Shown here piece after piece: positions 1 through 9,203 of a stretch of 36,308 nt of DNA. Source of the DNA: a bacterium (GTDB lineage Bacteria; Bdellovibrionota_B; Oligoflexia; Oligoflexales; CAIYRB01); NCBI GenBank assembly GCA_900299215.1, contig OMIY01000184.1, forward strand, positions 1 to 36,308, given 5' to 3'. The notes under the pieces were generated by a model that saw only the letters and a list, made by a program, of their open reading frames with translations, had not been told where the DNA came from and searched no databases. The translations under genes and the position numbers were made by a program. Each line of letters opens with the position of its first letter. Within the stretch, counting starts at the first letter, position 1.

Positions 1-843
1 ATAAAAGAGGATGTCAAATTTGACATTGAGCCAATCGTAGATTGCGGCGAAATCGTCGAGCGACCATTGGCGCGTCTCAAGCCATTCCTGATAAACCTGC
101 CCTTGACGTTGCTCGATCTGACGATGAACTGACGAGATATCCGCCAAGAGACGTGTCTTAGTGTCTGGATCAGCAGCCTCCAGCTCGCGTTTAGCGGCGA
201 CATAAATTTGTCCCAGCCATTCGCCACGCTTTGTATTGGGCGGAGTCGGTTTATGGCGCGTTAAATAAGAAAGCACGGTGGCAATGTGCGTGCCATCGTC
301 GCCGAAGTAGTTGGCGCTGACCACCTCGTAGCCGCAGTAGCGATATAAATGCACCAGACTGTTGCCAAGACATACGTTACGACCGTGCCCAACGTGGAAT
401 TCCTTGTGTGTGTTGGGCTGAGAAAATTCAATCATCACGCGCTGACTACGATTAGCGGCGATTTCAGATAGAGTCTTGAACGTACTGCCATCGGTAATTC
501 CAGGCAGAACTGCAGCCGCTAGTTTTTGCTGATTGACGTAGATGTTGAGGAACGCTCCCACAGCGACAGTCCTGGCCAGCCAGCCCTCCGCCACGAGTGC
601 AGATGCAAGAGCCGCCGCAATGTCTTGTGGCTTCATTCGCGTCTCTTTGGCAAAGCGGAAACAGGGCAGCGCGTAGTCGCCCATTTCTCGCTCTGGCGGT
701 TGCTCCAAGAGCCGCCCAATCGCCACCGGTGTGAACTCTAGTTTTGCGCTCTCGGGCACAAGACGCGACAGCGCGCTATGCAGTCTCTCACCGAGTTCAG
801 CGCGGCAAGCGTCTAGGGGGTACTGGGTCCAGGTGGTAGCCAT
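1..843 (-). CDS. argS: Arginyl-tRNA synthetase, N-terminal part (runs off the left edge)
   Basis: This frame is missing from the ORF track because it has no stop inside the window; I translated it by hand. It charges tRNA-Arg with arginine in the cytoplasm (class I synthetase). The first 281 codons are present. Residues 1-110 look like the ArgS-specific N-terminal domain, with a GDYALPCF segment followed by a P..IA helix. The catalytic domain then opens with IEFSQPNTHKEFHVGHGRN, where HVGH is the class I HIGH signature. ANYFGDDGTHIATVL matches the usual ArgS N-Y-x-G-D-x-G-x-Q segment, with T in place of Q. The ATG at 843 is supported by a GGAG seven bases upstream and an in-frame TGA six codons upstream. 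The C-terminal KMSKS-like motif and anticodon domain lie outside the window. The gene diverges from comM. I am confident of the family. Confidence 0.93.
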   Translation of the reverse strand, partial: MATTWTQYPLDACRAELGERLHSALSRLVPESAKLEFTPVAIGRLLEQPPEREMGDYALPCFRFAKETRMKPQDIAAALASALVAEGWLARTVAVGAFLNIYVNQQKLAAAVLPGITDGSTFKTLSEIAANRSQRVMIEFSQPNTHKEFHVGHGRNVCLGNSLVHLYRYCGYEVVSANYFGDDGTHIATVLSYLTRHKPTPPNTKRGEWLGQIYVAAKRELEAADPDTKTRLLADISSVHRQIEQRQGQVYQEWLETRQWSLDDFAAIYDWLNVKFDILFY

Positions 844-1010
844 GTGGTTGCTCCGTCAGAGGTCGCTTAATCCCATCAGGATAACTCCCCGACAGGTGAT
901 TCCCATCAAATTTTATCCGCTTAGGCTCGTATTCAGGCCTGACATCGACATGTCGTTGGAACGCTCTCACGGTTCGTAGCACATTGCCACTACCTTAGGG
1001 AGGGATGACG

Positions 1011-2630
1011 ATGACCGAAGCTAAAGCCAGGCTGGACCCGAGACCGACAGCGATCACTTTAGTGAATACAGCTGTTTGCGATGCTGCCGCCACCAATCTG
1101 ATGCGAATCGAAAGCGGTTTTACCCGGGGATTCGCCGGGATGCAACTGCTTGGCAACACATCCGAGGTATGTCGTAGCGGTAAGGAACGAGCCAGGGTGG
1201 CTTTGGAGGGGGTAGGGATTGCGATTCCTCCTCAGCGCGTGGTTGTTAATTTGACGCCAGCTGATCTCAAAACCGATGGCAGTCATTTGGATCTTCCGGT
1301 CGCCGTGAGCCTTGCTCTGCTACTTTCGGAGTCGTCACCGAAGGAGCAGCCAGATCGTTGGCTCTTTGCAGCGGAACTGGGGCTAGCTGGCGAACTCAGG
1401 GCAGTAAAGGGTGCGATATCTTTCGCCATAGCAGCCATGGCGCACGGTTTGCGAGGCATCGTCGTCGCCGCGGAGAATGCTGCTGAAATTGCTGTCCTTA
1501 ATGGCCTGACGCCGTCATCGGAACTAGAGGTTATGGGATTTCGGGACCTTAAGTCGGTGCTGGCCTGGGTGTTTGGTCGCAGCGATCGACCAAGAATTGA
1601 AATGAGTGCTCATCGTCAAGAAGGACCTCAACCCGCAAATTTCGACGACATGATCCTCGATCCAAAGATGGAACTAGCCGCCATTACAGCCTCTGCCGGA
1701 ATGCACAGCCTTCTGTTGAGGGGGGTTCCAGGGACCGGTAAATCGATGATGGCGACGAGGCTAGCCAGCATTTTGCCCGATTTAGAGGCAAGTCAACTAA
1801 TCGAAACGTTGCGGGCGCACTCTATTATGAGCGAGCGCCTGCCTCCATCGCTTTTAGCTGGGCGTCCCCCCTACAGAGCTCCTCATCACCAAGCCAGCGC
1901 AGCCTCCTTAATTGGCACCGCGGATCGCCCCGGGGAGCTGGCTTTAGCTCACGGCGGGGTACTTTTTCTCGATGAATTTCCTGAATTCCGGCGTGATTTA
2001 CTTGAAGCATTAAGAGAGCCGCTTGAGCTTCGGGAAGTTCGCATCGCGAGGTCAAAACATCGGGTGATATGGCAAACTTCTGTGGTGCTTGTGGCCGCAT
2101 GCAATAATTGTCCGTGCGGCTGGTTTGGCAGTAGTAGGCGGGAGTGCTTCTGCAGCCAAGCCAAGATCGCAGCATATAGGCACCGAATTTCGGGTCCCAT
2201 TCTCGATCGCATCGACATGCATCTAAACGTCACTGAATCACGGACGAATTCTGCCGACCTCCTTGTTGGTTTGAGTGCGAGGCCGCAGGGTGCGGTAACA
2301 GCTAGCATGAAGGCCAGAGTGCAAAGGGCAAGGCAGCAAGCCAACGCGCGTAATGAGGCATTCGGCTGCGTCGTCAATCGTGACTTACCTGCAACTATGA
2401 TCGTGGCAGCCTCTGGTCTGACGTCGACGGCGTTTGCAGCGACTGTAAATGAGGTTATCCCGCGGTCGGCCAGCAATAGGTCGGTGTTGCGCTGTTTGCG
2501 CGTGGCGCGGACCCTGGCTGATGTCCATGGGCGCGAGACCATGTGTTTGTGGGATGTCGCCCAGGCATGGCAATGGCAGGCTGAAGAGGCGGCTCACGAA
2601 CGTGGCGAGATGGTGCGTAGTCTCGATTAG
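1011..2630 (+). CDS. comM: ComM/YifB-family Mg-chelatase-like AAA+ ATPase
   Basis: Family members are AAA+ proteins; ComM acts as a helicase that helps branch migration during natural transformation. Numbering is from the track ORF. Residues 1-190 carry the Lon-like ChlI domain (LDLPVAVSLALLL). The AAA+ core has Walker A GVPGTGKS (240-247), the APHHQASAASLIG segment, Walker B GGVLFLDEFPEF (317-328) and the family's cysteine cluster CNNCPCGWFG...CFC (366-383). The arginine-finger region follows (ISGPILDRIDMH). The length of about 540 aa is normal or slightly long (usual 500-510). The track starts at ATG 1005, but AGGGAGGG (997-1004) directly abuts that codon; ATG 1011 has six-base spacing and is preferred. 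Walker A is degenerate compared with the usual GPPGSGKT but functional-looking. Whether this organism is naturally competent cannot be judged here, though a type IV pilin lies nearby. Confidence 0.92.
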   Translation: MTEAKARLDPRPTAITLVNTAVCDAAATNLMRIESGFTRGFAGMQLLGNTSEVCRSGKERARVALEGVGIAIPPQRVVVNLTPADLKTDGSHLDLPVAVSLALLLSESSPKEQPDRWLFAAELGLAGELRAVKGAISFAIAAMAHGLRGIVVAAENAAEIAVLNGLTPSSELEVMGFRDLKSVLAWVFGRSDRPRIEMSAHRQEGPQPANFDDMILDPKMELAAITASAGMHSLLLRGVPGTGKSMMATRLASILPDLEASQLIETLRAHSIMSERLPPSLLAGRPPYRAPHHQASAASLIGTADRPGELALAHGGVLFLDEFPEFRRDLLEALREPLELREVRIARSKHRVIWQTSVVLVAACNNCPCGWFGSSRRECFCSQAKIAAYRHRISGPILDRIDMHLNVTESRTNSADLLVGLSARPQGAVTASMKARVQRARQQANARNEAFGCVVNRDLPATMIVAASGLTSTAFAATVNEVIPRSASNRSVLRCLRVARTLADVHGRETMCLWDVAQAWQWQAEEAAHERGEMVRSLD

Positions 2631-2681
2631 CCAACCATGCTAGTTTTGGGAATGGGTGCGATCGCATAGAGAGGTGAGAGC

Positions 2682-4685
2682 ATGGAGCTGCTACGGGTTG
2701 CAGGGGCAACCGTAAATCAGACACCGTTGGATTTTAACGGCAACCGTGATCGTCTGATCAGGCTGATCGATGCTGCTAAGGCTGGTGGCGTGGAACTCTT
2801 ATGTCTGCCTGAACTTTGCCTTACAGGTTACGGCTGTGAAGACGCCTTTTTTAGTTTGGCTACGGCTGCTGCTGCTGAGGCGGCTCTGATTGAAATTTTG
2901 CCGCACACCAAAGGTATCACCGTACTCATGGGCCTACCCCACGTCTATTACGGTGCTCTCTACAATTGTGCAGTTATGGTGCAAGATGGACGTGTGCTAG
3001 GACTCAACGCCAAGCGTGTATTGCCGCGTGAGGGTGTCCACTACGAACCTCGATGGTTTAAGCCATGGCCCTTCGGTAAAGTTGTGGAAACGCAGCTCGC
3101 TGGCATGAGAGTTCCGTTAGGTGACATACGCTACCGTCTTGGGGCCCTGGGCGTGGCAGTCGAAATTTGTGAAGAGGCTTGGGACAGTGTACCGGCCTCG
3201 GCAGCGCATGCTGATGCCGTGCACGTCGTTTTGAATCCTAGTGCCTCGCATTTTGCGTTAGGAAAATACGCTAAGCGTGAGCATCTGGTTGCCAACAGCA
3301 GTCGATCGCTACGAGTCAGTTATGTTTACAGCAATCTAGTTGGTCTAGAGGCTGGTCGCATCATTTACGATGGCGGCGTGCTGATCGCTGAGGGTGGAGA
3401 GATCGTTGGTCGTGGGGCGCGCTTTGGTTTCCATGATGGCGCGATCACATGCCGTGATTTGAACCCTGAGCTGGCAAGTCTCACAAAGCTAACAGGTAAG
3501 CCAGTACGCGAACCAGAGCAGCAAACACAAGCGGCAAAAAATAACGATGATTTGCATCGGGTCGAGATCGTAGGACAAGATCCTCGCGAGGTCCGTCGTC
3601 AGGGTGGCCTAAAGGCATTGGCGAAGTCGACGGCTCAAGCAGCAGACTGCGCGGCGCAGAAGTATCGAGCACTAACTCGCAACGAAGAGTTTCTCCATGC
3701 TGAGATGCTTGGCCTCTTCGATTATATGCGCAAGACCAGAAGTAAAGGCTACGTCGTCTCGCTCAGCGGTGGTTGTGATTCGGCTTGCTGTGCGGTCCTT
3801 GTGGCGCACATGCTAGCGGCCTCGGTAGCCGAGCTGGGGCTTGCCGATACATGCACGCGTCTCCATTTACCAGCGCCAGCATCCGGCAGCGGCGTCAAAG
3901 AGCTGGTTGCCGCAACTCTAGTCTGTATTTACCAAAGCACTGCGCATAGTGGCCCTGTCACCCATGCCGCAGCCCAGGGTTTAGCGGCGGCACTTAATGC
4001 CACTTGGTATGACGCATCCGTCCAACATATGGTGGATGCCTATGTCAAAACGGTTGAACAGCTTTTGCAGCGACCGTTGACTTGGGCCCAGGATGACGTC
4101 AGCCTGCAAAACATACAGGCGCGAGCACGAGCCCCGTTGGCGTGGCTGATCGCCAACGTCAGACAGTCCGTCCTCATCACTACGAGCAATCGCAGTGAGG
4201 CGGCAGTGGGCTATGCCACCATGGACGGGGACACTGCAGGTGGACTTGCTCCGTTGGCGGGTATCGACAAGCATTTCTTACGGGAATGGCTCAGGTGGGC
4301 AGAGCATAGTTGTACCGATGGGCTAGGTCACATCGCTGCCTTGGCGGCGGTCAATGTACAAGCGCCTACGGCAGAGCTCAGGCCTGCCACGGCGAAGCAG
4401 AAAGATGAAGACGACCTTATGCCTTATGCTGTGCTGGAACGAATCGAGCGATATCTCGTACGCGATCACTTGGGACCAGAGGACATTCTTGCGACCCTAG
4501 CTTTTGATTTTCCGCAGGTGCCCAGGGACGATCTCAAGGGGTACTTGAACAAGTTCTTCTCACTGTGGGCTCGCAACCAGTGGAAACGGGAGCGCTACGC
4601 CCCGGCTTTTCACCTGGATGACGAGAGTCTAGATCCAAAAACTTGGTGTAGGTTCCCGATTCTCAGTGAGGCCTTTAGAGTCTAG
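2682..4685 (+). CDS. nadE: Glutamine-dependent NAD+ synthetase
   Basis: It catalyses the last step of NAD+ synthesis: ATP-dependent amidation of nicotinate adenine dinucleotide, with ammonia released from glutamine by the enzyme's own amidase domain. Residues 1-280 form a nitrilase-type glutaminase with the expected Glu-Lys-Cys triad: E44 in LPELCLTGYG, K111 in NAKRVLPREG and C163 in VEICEEAWDS. The C-terminal synthetase domain has the PP-loop SGGCDS (362-367) and the NAD-synthase segments TTSNRSEAAVGYATMDGD and DDLMPYAVLERIE. At 667 aa it matches the long, two-domain bacterial/eukaryotic form. The ATG at 2682 has GAGGTGAGAGC just upstream. It lies 51 bases after comM on the same strand, so co-transcription is possible. 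No terminator with a T-run follows it. Confidence 0.96.
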   Translation: MELLRVAGATVNQTPLDFNGNRDRLIRLIDAAKAGGVELLCLPELCLTGYGCEDAFFSLATAAAAEAALIEILPHTKGITVLMGLPHVYYGALYNCAVMVQDGRVLGLNAKRVLPREGVHYEPRWFKPWPFGKVVETQLAGMRVPLGDIRYRLGALGVAVEICEEAWDSVPASAAHADAVHVVLNPSASHFALGKYAKREHLVANSSRSLRVSYVYSNLVGLEAGRIIYDGGVLIAEGGEIVGRGARFGFHDGAITCRDLNPELASLTKLTGKPVREPEQQTQAAKNNDDLHRVEIVGQDPREVRRQGGLKALAKSTAQAADCAAQKYRALTRNEEFLHAEMLGLFDYMRKTRSKGYVVSLSGGCDSACCAVLVAHMLAASVAELGLADTCTRLHLPAPASGSGVKELVAATLVCIYQSTAHSGPVTHAAAQGLAAALNATWYDASVQHMVDAYVKTVEQLLQRPLTWAQDDVSLQNIQARARAPLAWLIANVRQSVLITTSNRSEAAVGYATMDGDTAGGLAPLAGIDKHFLREWLRWAEHSCTDGLGHIAALAAVNVQAPTAELRPATAKQKDEDDLMPYAVLERIERYLVRDHLGPEDILATLAFDFPQVPRDDLKGYLNKFFSLWARNQWKRERYAPAFHLDDESLDPKTWCRFPILSEAFRV

Positions 4686-4782
4686 TGTGTCCAGAACAGT
4701 ACTTCTGTTAAAGTAACTATCTGATTTTACTGTTGAAATAAATCCACAGCGAAACTGGGCTAAAGTTTCCCCCTAAAAGTTC

Positions 4783-4801
4783 CGACACTGACTTTGTGTC
4801 G
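4783..4801. promoter_or_regulatory. Inverted repeat upstream of pilA
   Basis: CGACAC and GTGTCG flank a seven-base spacer in the 182-base gap between nadE and the pilin gene. It is not followed by a T-run, so it is a poor terminator. It could be an operator or a leader hairpin for pilA. No convincing sigma-70 or sigma-54 promoter was found beside it. Confidence 0.25.
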
Positions 4802-4833
4802 CTAAACGGTTGAAATGGCGACCAATGATGCCG

Positions 4834-4848
4834 CTCACATGCGGTGAG
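4834..4848 (+). promoter_or_regulatory. Small hairpin in the presumed pilA leader
   Basis: CTCAC-ATGCG-GTGAG forms a five-pair stem about 20 bases before the pilA start. It ends just before the purine-rich ribosome site GAGGGGGGATT. It may affect mRNA stability or translation; this is only a structural observation. Confidence 0.2.
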
Positions 4849-4867
4849 TTAGGCCAGAGGGGGGATT

Positions 4868-5311
4868 ATGTTCGGACCTAATAAAGGGAAAACTGCAGAG
4901 CAAGGCTTCAGTTTGGTGGAGCTGATGATAGTTGTCGCCATCATCGGCGTGTTGGCAGCTCTGGCGGTTCCAAAGTTCCAAAGCTTCCAGGCAAAGGCTA
5001 AACAGTCTGAAGCGAAGTCCAACCTTTCGCATATCTATACGCTCGAGCAGAGCTACTTTGGCGACCAGGACAAATACATCGCCGACAAGACAGAGTTGGG
5101 TTTCGCGACTCAGGGCCACACCCGCTACGACTACGCGATAACGGTTGGGGGCGGTGGGGCGACCTTCGTAGGCACTGCTACCGCCACTTCAAACATGGTA
5201 ATCGCGTCTGACTGTACGTTTAAGGATAAGTGGACCATTAATGAGGTGAAAGAACTCTATTTGGTTGACGATTGTGTCAGCGGCAAGTCTGGCATAAACC
5301 GGAAGGGCTAA
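4868..5311 (+). CDS. pilA: Type IV major pilin-like prepilin (PilA-like)
   Basis: It is a prepilin for a type IV pilus or a related type II secretion pseudopilus. The first 16 residues are a short charged leader ending in EQG. Cleavage before F by a prepilin peptidase would leave FSLVELMIVVAIIGVLAALAVPKF, with the conserved Glu at +5 needed for assembly and a hydrophobic helix for membrane storage. The globular part has FQAKAKQSEAKSNLSHIYTLEQSYF, typical of delta-proteobacterial/Bdellovibrio-style pilins. Two cysteines (in SDCTF and DDCVS) near the C-terminus could form the usual pilin disulfide loop. The ATG follows GAGGGGGGATT. The gene is monocistronic, closed by a strong terminator, and preceded by a long leader, which suits high independent expression. 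Whether it is the main pilin or a minor one cannot be told from one gene. Confidence 0.9.
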   Translation: MFGPNKGKTAEQGFSLVELMIVVAIIGVLAALAVPKFQSFQAKAKQSEAKSNLSHIYTLEQSYFGDQDKYIADKTELGFATQGHTRYDYAITVGGGGATFVGTATATSNMVIASDCTFKDKWTINEVKELYLVDDCVSGKSGINRKG

Positions 5312-5341
5312 GCTGCCAACTCCACCTGTACATAAAATCAG

Positions 5342-5367
5342 AACCCGCCGTTACGGCGGGTTTTTTT
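5342..5367 (+). terminator. Rho-independent terminator after pilA
   Basis: AACCCGCCG-TTA-CGGCGGGTT forms a nine-pair G+C-rich stem followed at once by a run of T. It lies 31 bases after the pilA stop codon and separates it from the aldolase gene. Confidence 0.93.
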
Positions 5368-5458
5368 GTTCATGCCTGGTCTAGATTTGAGTTAGAAGAT
5401 AGTGCCTACGGCGCAGGGACGCCGCCGCATTTTTGATTGCCAGCAAAAGGACTCAGTC

Positions 5459-6478
5459 ATGAGTACTCAGGAACTAATTGCGACTGCACATTCATTGGTA
5501 GCTCCAGGAAAGGGGATCCTGGCAGCCGATGAAAGCAATGCTACCATCGAAAAACGCCTAAGTAAGATTGGTGTAACCAGCACAGAAGCAGCGCGGCGTG
5601 ATTATCGGGAGATGCTGTTCTCGGCTCCGGGTATTTCTGAAGCCATCAGCGGTGTGATCCTGTATGACGAGACCATTAGGCAAAAGGCTGCAGATGGCAC
5701 CTCTTTCGTGGATCTACTGAAAAAGCGAGGGATCGTTCCCGGCATCAAAGTCGATACAGGGGCCAAAGACTTGGCATCCTGCCCCGGTGAAAAAGTGACC
5801 GAGGGCCTCGACGGTTTGCGCGACCGATTTAAGGAATACTATAAGCTCGGTGCCCGCTTCGCCAAATGGCGTGCTGTCATCAACATCAATGACGGGACAC
5901 CTAGTGAAACATGCTTGATAGCTAACGCCGAGGCCTTGGCAAGGTATGCCGCCTTGGCGCAGGAACAGTCCATAGTTCCGATCGTTGAACCTGAGGTGAT
6001 TATGGACGGGGCGCATGGCATCGAACGATGTGAGGACGCCACCGTTCGAGCATTGGTTCATGTATTTAGTAAGTTACGTGAGCACAAGGTTATGTTGGAG
6101 GGGCTACTTCTGAAGCCTAACATGATCCTGGCTGGAACCGAGGCAGCTAATCAGCCGGAAATAGCCACCGTTGCTGACCGTACTGTGCGGACTTTCCTAC
6201 GTTATGTCCCTGCAGCAGTGCCCGGTATCGTGTTTCTCTCTGGCGGTCAGAGTGATGAGCTGGCAACGGCACACCTGAATGAGATGAATGCCAAATATCC
6301 CAACGTTCCCTGGCAGCTTTCCTTTTCCTACGGGCGGGCTTTGCAGGCCCCCGCACTTAAGGCTTGGGGAGGTAAACCTGAGTGTGTTAAGAGCGGGGCC
6401 GCCGCATTTGCCCATCGCGCACGACTCAATAGCGCTGCGAGGTATGGCAAGTACTCTCCTGCCATGGAGAGCCAGTGA
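5459..6478 (+). CDS. Fructose-bisphosphate aldolase, class I
   Basis: This is a Schiff-base (metal-independent) aldolase of glycolysis and gluconeogenesis: fructose 1,6-bisphosphate to dihydroxyacetone phosphate plus glyceraldehyde 3-phosphate. The sequence is close to the animal/plant type: GKGILAADESNATIEKR near the N-terminus, K137 in AKWRAV, E178 in VEPEV, the Schiff-base lysine K219 in LLLKPNM, and SGGQSDELATAHLN in the phosphate-binding region. The 339-aa length is normal for bacterial members. The track starts at GTG 5402, but homology begins at MSTQELIATAHSLVAPGKG. ATG 5459 has AAGGA eight bases upstream, so the extra 19 residues are rejected. The C-terminus ends in SPAMESQ rather than the tyrosine of muscle aldolase. 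An oxygenase gene follows 28 bases later. Confidence 0.95.
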   Translation: MSTQELIATAHSLVAPGKGILAADESNATIEKRLSKIGVTSTEAARRDYREMLFSAPGISEAISGVILYDETIRQKAADGTSFVDLLKKRGIVPGIKVDTGAKDLASCPGEKVTEGLDGLRDRFKEYYKLGARFAKWRAVININDGTPSETCLIANAEALARYAALAQEQSIVPIVEPEVIMDGAHGIERCEDATVRALVHVFSKLREHKVMLEGLLLKPNMILAGTEAANQPEIATVADRTVRTFLRYVPAAVPGIVFLSGGQSDELATAHLNEMNAKYPNVPWQLSFSYGRALQAPALKAWGGKPECVKSGAAAFAHRARLNSAARYGKYSPAMESQ

Positions 6479-6506
6479 CCTAAGCCTCGGAGCTACGGAG
6501 CTACCA

Positions 6507-7073
6507 GTGCCTCAACATGTCAAGATATACGACCAAGCGATCCCAGCTGATCTGTGCGAGCGCATTATGCACCGATTTGATCAGGATGCGCGTGTGCAGC
6601 CAGATCCACAACCTGATTACAGTACGAGATCATACTTAAATATTTCGAACGAGGCTGACTGGCTGGGAATCTCGCGCGAGGTTTGTATGGTTGTCAACTC
6701 TCTGATGTCACGCTACTTTGAGCGCCCTGAACATTTGGCGCATGGTACCTACCATGAGTGGAGTGACGACGGTTATGTGGCATGCCGTTATGACGTTGGT
6801 GATACCTGCATACTCCATATCGATGGGCAAACTTCGGTGGAGCCTCACAATGCGCTTAGAATTGCTACGGTAGTGATGTACTTAAATGATGTCCCGGTCG
6901 GTGGAGAAACTTATTTTCCTTTACAAGATCTTAAAGTTGCTCCGCGTCAGGGCCGAGCAGTAGTGTTTCCTGTCGGATACACTCACCCCCACGAGGTTTT
7001 AGCTGCTGAGAGTCCGCGTTATATAGTCCAGACTTGGATCACTGATCCCAACTTTGTCGTCAATTTAAGTTAG
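6507..7073 (+). CDS. Prolyl-4-hydroxylase-like Fe(II)/2-oxoglutarate oxygenase
   Basis: It is predicted to oxidise a protein or small-molecule substrate with O2 and 2-oxoglutarate. In the version starting at GTG 6507 (188 aa), the iron ligands are H104 and D106 (ILHIDGQ) and H162 (HPHEVLA), with R171 (ESPRYIV) as the likely 2-oxoglutarate anchor. GGETYFPLQDLKVAPRQGRAVVFP is characteristic of the P4Hc fold. The track ORF opens at 6288, inside the aldolase gene, and is too long. GTG 6507 has GGAG with six-base spacing; ATG 6444 overlaps the aldolase and has no good ribosome site. The gene sits between the aldolase and typA and ends 11 bases before typA, so it is probably co-transcribed with one or both. 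The substrate is unknown; in some bacteria such enzymes hydroxylate translation factors such as EF-Tu. Confidence 0.82.
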   Translation: MPQHVKIYDQAIPADLCERIMHRFDQDARVQPDPQPDYSTRSYLNISNEADWLGISREVCMVVNSLMSRYFERPEHLAHGTYHEWSDDGYVACRYDVGDTCILHIDGQTSVEPHNALRIATVVMYLNDVPVGGETYFPLQDLKVAPRQGRAVVFPVGYTHPHEVLAAESPRYIVQTWITDPNFVVNLS

Positions 7074-7084
7074 TAGAGGAAATC

Positions 7085-8950
7085 ATGTCCGAGAATTTAC
7101 GTAACATTTGTATCATTGCCCACGTTGACCACGGCAAGACGACATTGGTTGACCACTTGTTGAAACAAGCCGGTACCTTTCAGGCTCATGAGACCACGGC
7201 TGACCGCATGATGGACTCAGACTCCCAGGAAAGAGAGCGTGGGATTACCATTTCGGCCAAGAATGCGTGTTTTTGGCTAGGTGACGTCAAGGTGAACGTG
7301 GTCGACACGCCCGGTCACGCCGACTTCGGCGGCGAGGTTGAGCGGATCATGGACATGGTCGACGGAGCGATTCTCCTGGTGGACGCCGTTGAGGGCCCAC
7401 TGCCGCAGACGCGTTTCGTACTGCAAAAAGCAATTGAGAAGAATCTCAAGGTCATCCTCTGTATCAACAAAGTCGACCGGCCTGAGGCCGTTGGTAGCAC
7501 CTTAGTCGCTGAGTGCGTCGATAAAGCTTTTGACCTCTTCGTCGAGCTGGGCGCCTCGGAAGAGCAGTGTGACTTTCCGATCATTTACGCATGTGCTCGC
7601 CAAGGCTGGTGTACTGCTGAGCAAGGCGCGATTCCGCAGTATCTCGAAGGCGGTGGCGACCGCAGCCTGAAAGCACTCTACGATGAAATCATTAAGATCC
7701 CGGCACCGGCCACTGATCCTACCGCTGAAGTGCAACTCTTAGTTTCGAACATTGCCTATTCCGAGTACCTAGGTACTTTGGCCCTAGGTCGTGTGGCTAA
7801 GGGGACTGTTCGCAAGGGCCAGGAGCTGCTGCGTCACGGTGTAGATGAGAAGGGCGAAGCCGTCGTTAAGAAGTTCCAGGTGACGCGCCTATTGTCCTAT
7901 GACGGGATGAAGCAAATCGAGATCGATAAACTAGAGGCTGGCGACATTGGACTCGTCGCCGGATCTGAATACCTTGAGATCGGCGATACCCTTAGTGGCC
8001 TGAACGGTAAGCCACTTAAGCGCATTAAGGTGGAAGAGCCGACCATGCGTATGATCTTCTCGATCAACACCACGCCAAATTCCGGACGTGAAGGTAAAGC
8101 GATCCAGTCCCGTGAACTACGTCAGCGGCTTCTTAACGAGACCCGCAACAACGTGGCGCTGCGGCTTGAAGATACCGAAGTTCCGGATCAGTTCTACGTA
8201 CTAGGTCGTGGTGAATTGCAGTTTGGCGTCTTAATTGAAAAGATGCGCCGTGAGGGCTTTGAATTCATGGTGGGGCGTCCAAACGTCCTTATGCGCAGCG
8301 AGAATGGCGTCAAGCTTGAGCCTTTTGAAAAGCTGACGCTGGACCTTCCGGAAGCCTACTCCGGTGACGTCACTAAAATGTACCAGCAGCGTAAAGGCGT
8401 GCTGTTGGCATACGAAGCTGCAACGATCACTGGAAATGAAGAACCACGGGTACGCCTGACTTTCGAAATTCCGACGCGCGGCATTTTGGGTACTAACTCC
8501 ATGTACAAAACTGCTACCCGTGGCGGCGGCTTGATCAGCTCGGAGCCTCTGGGTTACAGGCCTCATGTGGGACTCATCGCCCACCGCCTTTGCGGAAGTT
8601 TGATTGCTGACCGTACTGGTAAAACCACGGAATACGCATTGTCGTCGGTGCAAGAGCGCGGCGTACTCTTTATTGGTGAGGGTGTCGAGGTTTACGAGGG
8701 TATGATCATTGGCGAATGTGCAAAGGATAACGACCTAAACGTCAATCCGATTAAGCCCAAGAAGCTGACCAACATTCGGACTACGAGCTCGGACGGTTTG
8801 ACCAATCTTTACGGTATCAAAAAGATGAGCCTTGAGCGTTGTATCGAGTGGATCGATGATGACGAGTGGATTGAAGTGACACCAAAATCAGTCCGTCTGC
8901 GTAAAAAGATCCTGGCTGCAAATATGCGTGGTCTTCGCAAAAGCGAGTGA
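7085..8950 (+). CDS. typA: Ribosome-associated translational GTPase TypA/BipA
   Basis: It is an EF-G-like GTPase that binds the 70S ribosome and helps 50S assembly and growth under stress. G1 is [15 protein letters not shown] (residues 13-27). G2 lies in [13 protein letters not shown]3 is [14 protein letters not shown] and G4 is NKVDRPEA. The beta-barrel domain II, the EF-G-like domains III and V (with the [14 protein letters not shown] region) and the family-specific C-terminal domain all follow in order. At 621 aa it is slightly longer than E. coli TypA (about 607). The ATG at 7085 has GAGGAAATC directly upstream. It is the last gene before a strong terminator. The sequence is intact and ordinary. 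Confidence 0.97.
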   Translation: MSENLRNICIIAHVDHGKTTLVDHLLKQAGTFQAHETTADRMMDSDSQERERGITISAKNACFWLGDVKVNVVDTPGHADFGGEVERIMDMVDGAILLVDAVEGPLPQTRFVLQKAIEKNLKVILCINKVDRPEAVGSTLVAECVDKAFDLFVELGASEEQCDFPIIYACARQGWCTAEQGAIPQYLEGGGDRSLKALYDEIIKIPAPATDPTAEVQLLVSNIAYSEYLGTLALGRVAKGTVRKGQELLRHGVDEKGEAVVKKFQVTRLLSYDGMKQIEIDKLEAGDIGLVAGSEYLEIGDTLSGLNGKPLKRIKVEEPTMRMIFSINTTPNSGREGKAIQSRELRQRLLNETRNNVALRLEDTEVPDQFYVLGRGELQFGVLIEKMRREGFEFMVGRPNVLMRSENGVKLEPFEKLTLDLPEAYSGDVTKMYQQRKGVLLAYEAATITGNEEPRVRLTFEIPTRGILGTNSMYKTATRGGGLISSEPLGYRPHVGLIAHRLCGSLIADRTGKTTEYALSSVQERGVLFIGEGVEVYEGMIIGECAKDNDLNVNPIKPKKLTNIRTTSSDGLTNLYGIKKMSLERCIEWIDDDEWIEVTPKSVRLRKKILAANMRGLRKSE

Positions 8951-8975
8951 TCTCAGAGCATAAAGATTAATGTTT

Positions 8976-9002
8976 AGGCCCGACTTTGGTCGGGCCTTTT
9001 TT
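8976..9002 (+). terminator. Rho-independent terminator after typA
   Basis: GGCCCGAC-TTTG-GTCGGGCC is a perfect eight-pair stem with a four-base loop followed by six T. It starts 26 bases after the typA stop. The roughly 200 bases from here to ftsK hold no gene I can support; the listed 71-aa ORF contains this terminator and is a shadow. Confidence 0.93.
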
Positions 9003-9203
9003 ACGTTGGTGCGGTCAAAGTCTAAGAGAGGGCAGTGTCAGGGGACCGTGTTAGTGTCAATTTTTTGGACGCTGGCAGAGGTTCGAAGCGAGCTAAGTAA
9101 TCAAGTTAATTCAGTGTCTTGCGTTTGGTGTGCCTGGGTGGACCGGGCCTTGAATAGTGGCAGGGGCGGAAAGCCGCGCTTGTAAACAAACGGAGAGACG
9201 CCT

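Noticed and set aside
946-955. CGACATGTCG palindrome between argS and comM as an operator
   Set aside because: Ten bases, common by chance, and no aligned promoter could be found.
1949-2542. 197-aa minus-strand ORF inside comM
   Set aside because: It is a shadow of a well-supported gene, with no family features or ribosome site.
4817-4833. TGGCGACCAATGATGC as a sigma-54 promoter for pilA
   Set aside because: The GG and GC are 11 bases apart instead of the required 10, and the rest of the consensus is poor.
8970-9185. 71-aa ORF after typA
   Set aside because: It contains the typA terminator, has no ribosome site and its composition is not protein-like.
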